From Acidobacteriota bacterium (GTDB lineage Bacteria > Acidobacteriota > UBA6911 > RPQK01 > JADFOI01), in the NCBI GenBank assembly GCA_027295745.1, contig JAPUKI010000079.1:1-6852 (forward strand): a stretch of DNA of 6,852 nt, given 5' to 3'. Made by a program: the position numbers and the translations under genes. Shown in pieces: positions 5,652 to 6,852 of this stretch. A model generated the notes under the pieces. That model was given only the letters and a program-made list of their open reading frames with translations. It did not search any database and was not told the DNA's origin. How positions within the stretch are numbered: the first letter of the stretch is position 1; the number at the start of each line of letters is the position of its first letter.

Positions 5652-5702
5652 GGCCGAACAAAAAAGAATGGGCGATTTCCTCCGTTGAAATACCGGGGCT
5701 CC

Positions 5703-6647
5703 TCAAAACAGAACTCTCATTCCTACATTCGCTGTGAGGGAAAGCGCCAGCTGAGTTCCATTCAGTTCCTGGACCAGCGGGATCTGAAAGGCAGCCTCCA
5801 CCAGGAAACGGGGATTGAGCACAGCCTGAATTCCGGGACTTAAAAAGACAGTTGTGCCTCCGCTGTCGGGCATATTCTGGTCATCCAATGAAGCGCGTTG
5901 TGACACCACGGTATTGACTTCGAGGTAAGCAATCAACACCTTGTCTTGAAAAGATGTGTACTCCCTGGGAGACAAACGATAGCCAAAGGCAAGGTTCACT
6001 TTTGCTTCATCGCCGAACCGAAAACCGTTGGATTCATTGTTCAATTGATAGAGGAACGAAGAATTAAAACCGATGCGGTCTTTAAAGGCAGTAAACACAA
6101 GACCCACGGGCACATCAACCGATCCGGTACCCAATTGCAATCCAGCAGGCAGCAGATTTCCCTGATTGTCCCGCTGGTTATCGTCACCGGTGGGAAGCTT
6201 CACACCACCCAAGAGAGCCAGTTGAATGCCCCCTCCCTGGAAGTTGTCGACATAGAAACGTCGTTTCACCAAAAGTGTGGTGTCCCCCAGTCCTGTATTA
6301 GAAAGCTGCTGTCTGGAAGAATCGGGGGCGGTGAAGTTGAGCTGCTTGTGAAGGACCCGCGTCACTGCAGTGAAGACAGTATCAGAGTTAATCCGCACCG
6401 GTACGGCCAAGACCTGGGCAAACACAAAGACATCCTGATCCGAAGGATCGGGCACCTCCTCTCCTTCGCTACGCAGTTGATTGCGAACCACGAATCGAGA
6501 GAAGGTTCTCAAAGCGTTGGATTCAAATCCTACGGTTAGAGCCGTGTCAGTGAAGAAGGGAAGAACTTGAGCCGTTGCAAAGCAACTCATTGACAGTAGC
6601 GTGATAACGGCAAGAGCTGTTCTCCTCACCAAGTCGAAACCACCCAT
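5703..6647 (-). CDS. Secreted outer-membrane beta-barrel protein (MetA/phenol-degradation transporter-like)
   Basis: About 314 residues from the chosen ATG. The N-terminus is a signal peptide: LVRR, hydrophobic core TALAVITLLSM, likely cleavage after FATA. The rest alternates hydrophobic and polar residues as in beta-strands, with family-like motifs TGLGDTTLLVKRRFY (118-132) and LLGGVKLPTGD (145-155), then LQLGTGSVDVPVG (170-182). It ends in Phe (GMRVLF), the usual beta-barrel assembly signal. These motifs recall the PF13557 group of putative outer-membrane transporters, whose substrates are mostly unproven. The start is uncertain: ATG 6647 fits the signal peptide, ATG 6668 or GTG 6629 are possible, and no site has a strong Shine-Dalgarno. 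A far-upstream in-frame start at 6821 would overlap the HMA gene and is unlikely. It lies 46 bases after that HMA gene and just upstream of the metal operon's promoter, so a role in metal passage is possible but unproven. Confidence 0.85.
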   Translation of the reverse strand: MGGFDLVRRTALAVITLLSMSCFATAQVLPFFTDTALTVGFESNALRTFSRFVVRNQLRSEGEEVPDPSDQDVFVFAQVLAVPVRINSDTVFTAVTRVLHKQLNFTAPDSSRQQLSNTGLGDTTLLVKRRFYVDNFQGGGIQLALLGGVKLPTGDDNQRDNQGNLLPAGLQLGTGSVDVPVGLVFTAFKDRIGFNSSFLYQLNNESNGFRFGDEAKVNLAFGYRLSPREYTSFQDKVLIAYLEVNTVVSQRASLDDQNMPDSGGTTVFLSPGIQAVLNPRFLVEAAFQIPLVQELNGTQLALSLTANVGMRVLF

Positions 6648-6693
6648 CGATCTCGCGACGCTGCTCATTTCCAAGATTGACCGGCCGCCGAGA

Positions 6694-6852
6694 TCATTCG
6701 GAAGGGTCCTCCATCTTCTTGAACGAGGAAACCGTGAAACCTGCATCATGGACTGCCTTCCGCAAAGATTCCTCCTGTATAGTGGTGCCGGCTTTCGCAC
6801 TGACCACAACTTCTCCCTCATTGAGATCGATCGTGACGGACTCGACGTCTTT
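6694..6852 (-). CDS. HMA (heavy-metal-associated) domain protein, C-terminal part only
   Basis: The minus-strand frame is open from the window edge for 52 codons to TGA at 6696-6694. The visible part reads like the second half of an HMA fold: KDVESVTIDLNEGEVVVSA, then ESLRKAVHDAGFTV and a short charged tail (KKMEDPSE). This matches the beta-strand/helix pattern of MerP, CopZ and ATX1 domains (...VxxVxVdlexxxVxV...l..ai.daGf.v). The CxxC-bearing N-terminal part lies outside the window, so neither the metal site, a signal peptide nor membership of a larger P-type ATPase or MerA can be judged; the end right after the domain favours a small chaperone. It is 46 bases upstream of the outer-membrane protein gene and probably cotranscribed with it. 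Confidence 0.8.
   Translation of the reverse strand, partial: KDVESVTIDLNEGEVVVSAKAGTTIQEESLRKAVHDAGFTVSSFKKMEDPSE

Noticed and set aside
5652..5702. Intrinsic terminator between the outer-membrane protein gene and the operon promoter
   Set aside because: A T-run is present on the minus strand but only a weak 5-bp stem precedes it, so I could not support a terminator.
5946..6539. 197-codon plus-strand open frame opposite the outer-membrane protein
   Set aside because: No domain-like sequence; the minus-strand frame has a signal peptide, beta-strand pattern and terminal Phe.
1..6852. Mobile elements, CRISPR arrays, tRNA or rRNA genes
   Set aside because: No transposase or integrase frames, no spaced direct repeats, and no cloverleaf or rRNA-like stretches were seen.

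Overview
The window appears to come from the chromosome of a Gram-negative bacterium: it encodes a beta-barrel outer-membrane protein with a signal peptide and a periplasmic metal-binding protein. No taxonomic marker is present. The gene set (a CsoR-type repressor controlling Mer-like transport, a CopZ-type Fe-S protein and a MerA-like flavoprotein), together with likely selenocysteine use, would fit a Nitrospirota, NC10 or delta-proteobacterium-like lineage, but this is a weak inference.

Layout: positions 1-1491 (+) hold the 3' part of an ABC-F ATPase. After a short convergent gap, everything else is on the minus strand. Read in the direction of transcription from the right edge, there is the tail of an HMA (heavy-metal-associated) domain gene (6852-6694), a secreted outer-membrane beta-barrel (6647-5703), a promoter with a G/C-tract palindrome in its spacer (5651-5623), and then a seven-gene run. 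The run consists of a CsoR/FrmR-type repressor (5595-5272), a MerP-like periplasmic protein (5232-4741), MerT (4717-4370), a CopZ-type zinc/[2Fe-2S] protein (4338-3871), a MerC-like four-helix membrane protein (3809-3462), a MerA-like FAD disulfide oxidoreductase (3388-2036) and a tandem YHS/TRASH-like Cys protein (1967-1608). Gaps in this run are 23-73 bases, consistent with one operon. There is no gene-free stretch longer than about 120 bases.

The main discovery is in the MerP-like gene. A normal reading finds only a 121-codon remnant starting at 5106. The true frame starts at 5232 with a strong ribosome binding site and a signal peptide, and runs 163 codons with only two interruptions. Both are TGA, and both fall exactly where the two cysteines of the HMA metal-binding motif (GMxCxxCA) belong. 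The protein has no cysteine at all. TGA is used as an ordinary stop by five other genes here, so the genetic code is not reassigned. A 7-bp hairpin with a G-containing loop lies 31 bases after the second TGA, within the range for bacterial SECIS elements. The best reading is a selenoprotein MerP with a UxxU site.

Proposed joint action: the UxxU protein captures a soft metal (Hg(II) is most likely, given MerT) in the periplasm. MerT and the MerC-like protein carry it inward. The Fe-S CopZ-type protein and the YHS-like protein may take it over in the cytoplasm, where the MerA-like flavoprotein, which has no HMA domain of its own, may act on it. A CsoR-type repressor, rather than MerR, probably senses the metal.
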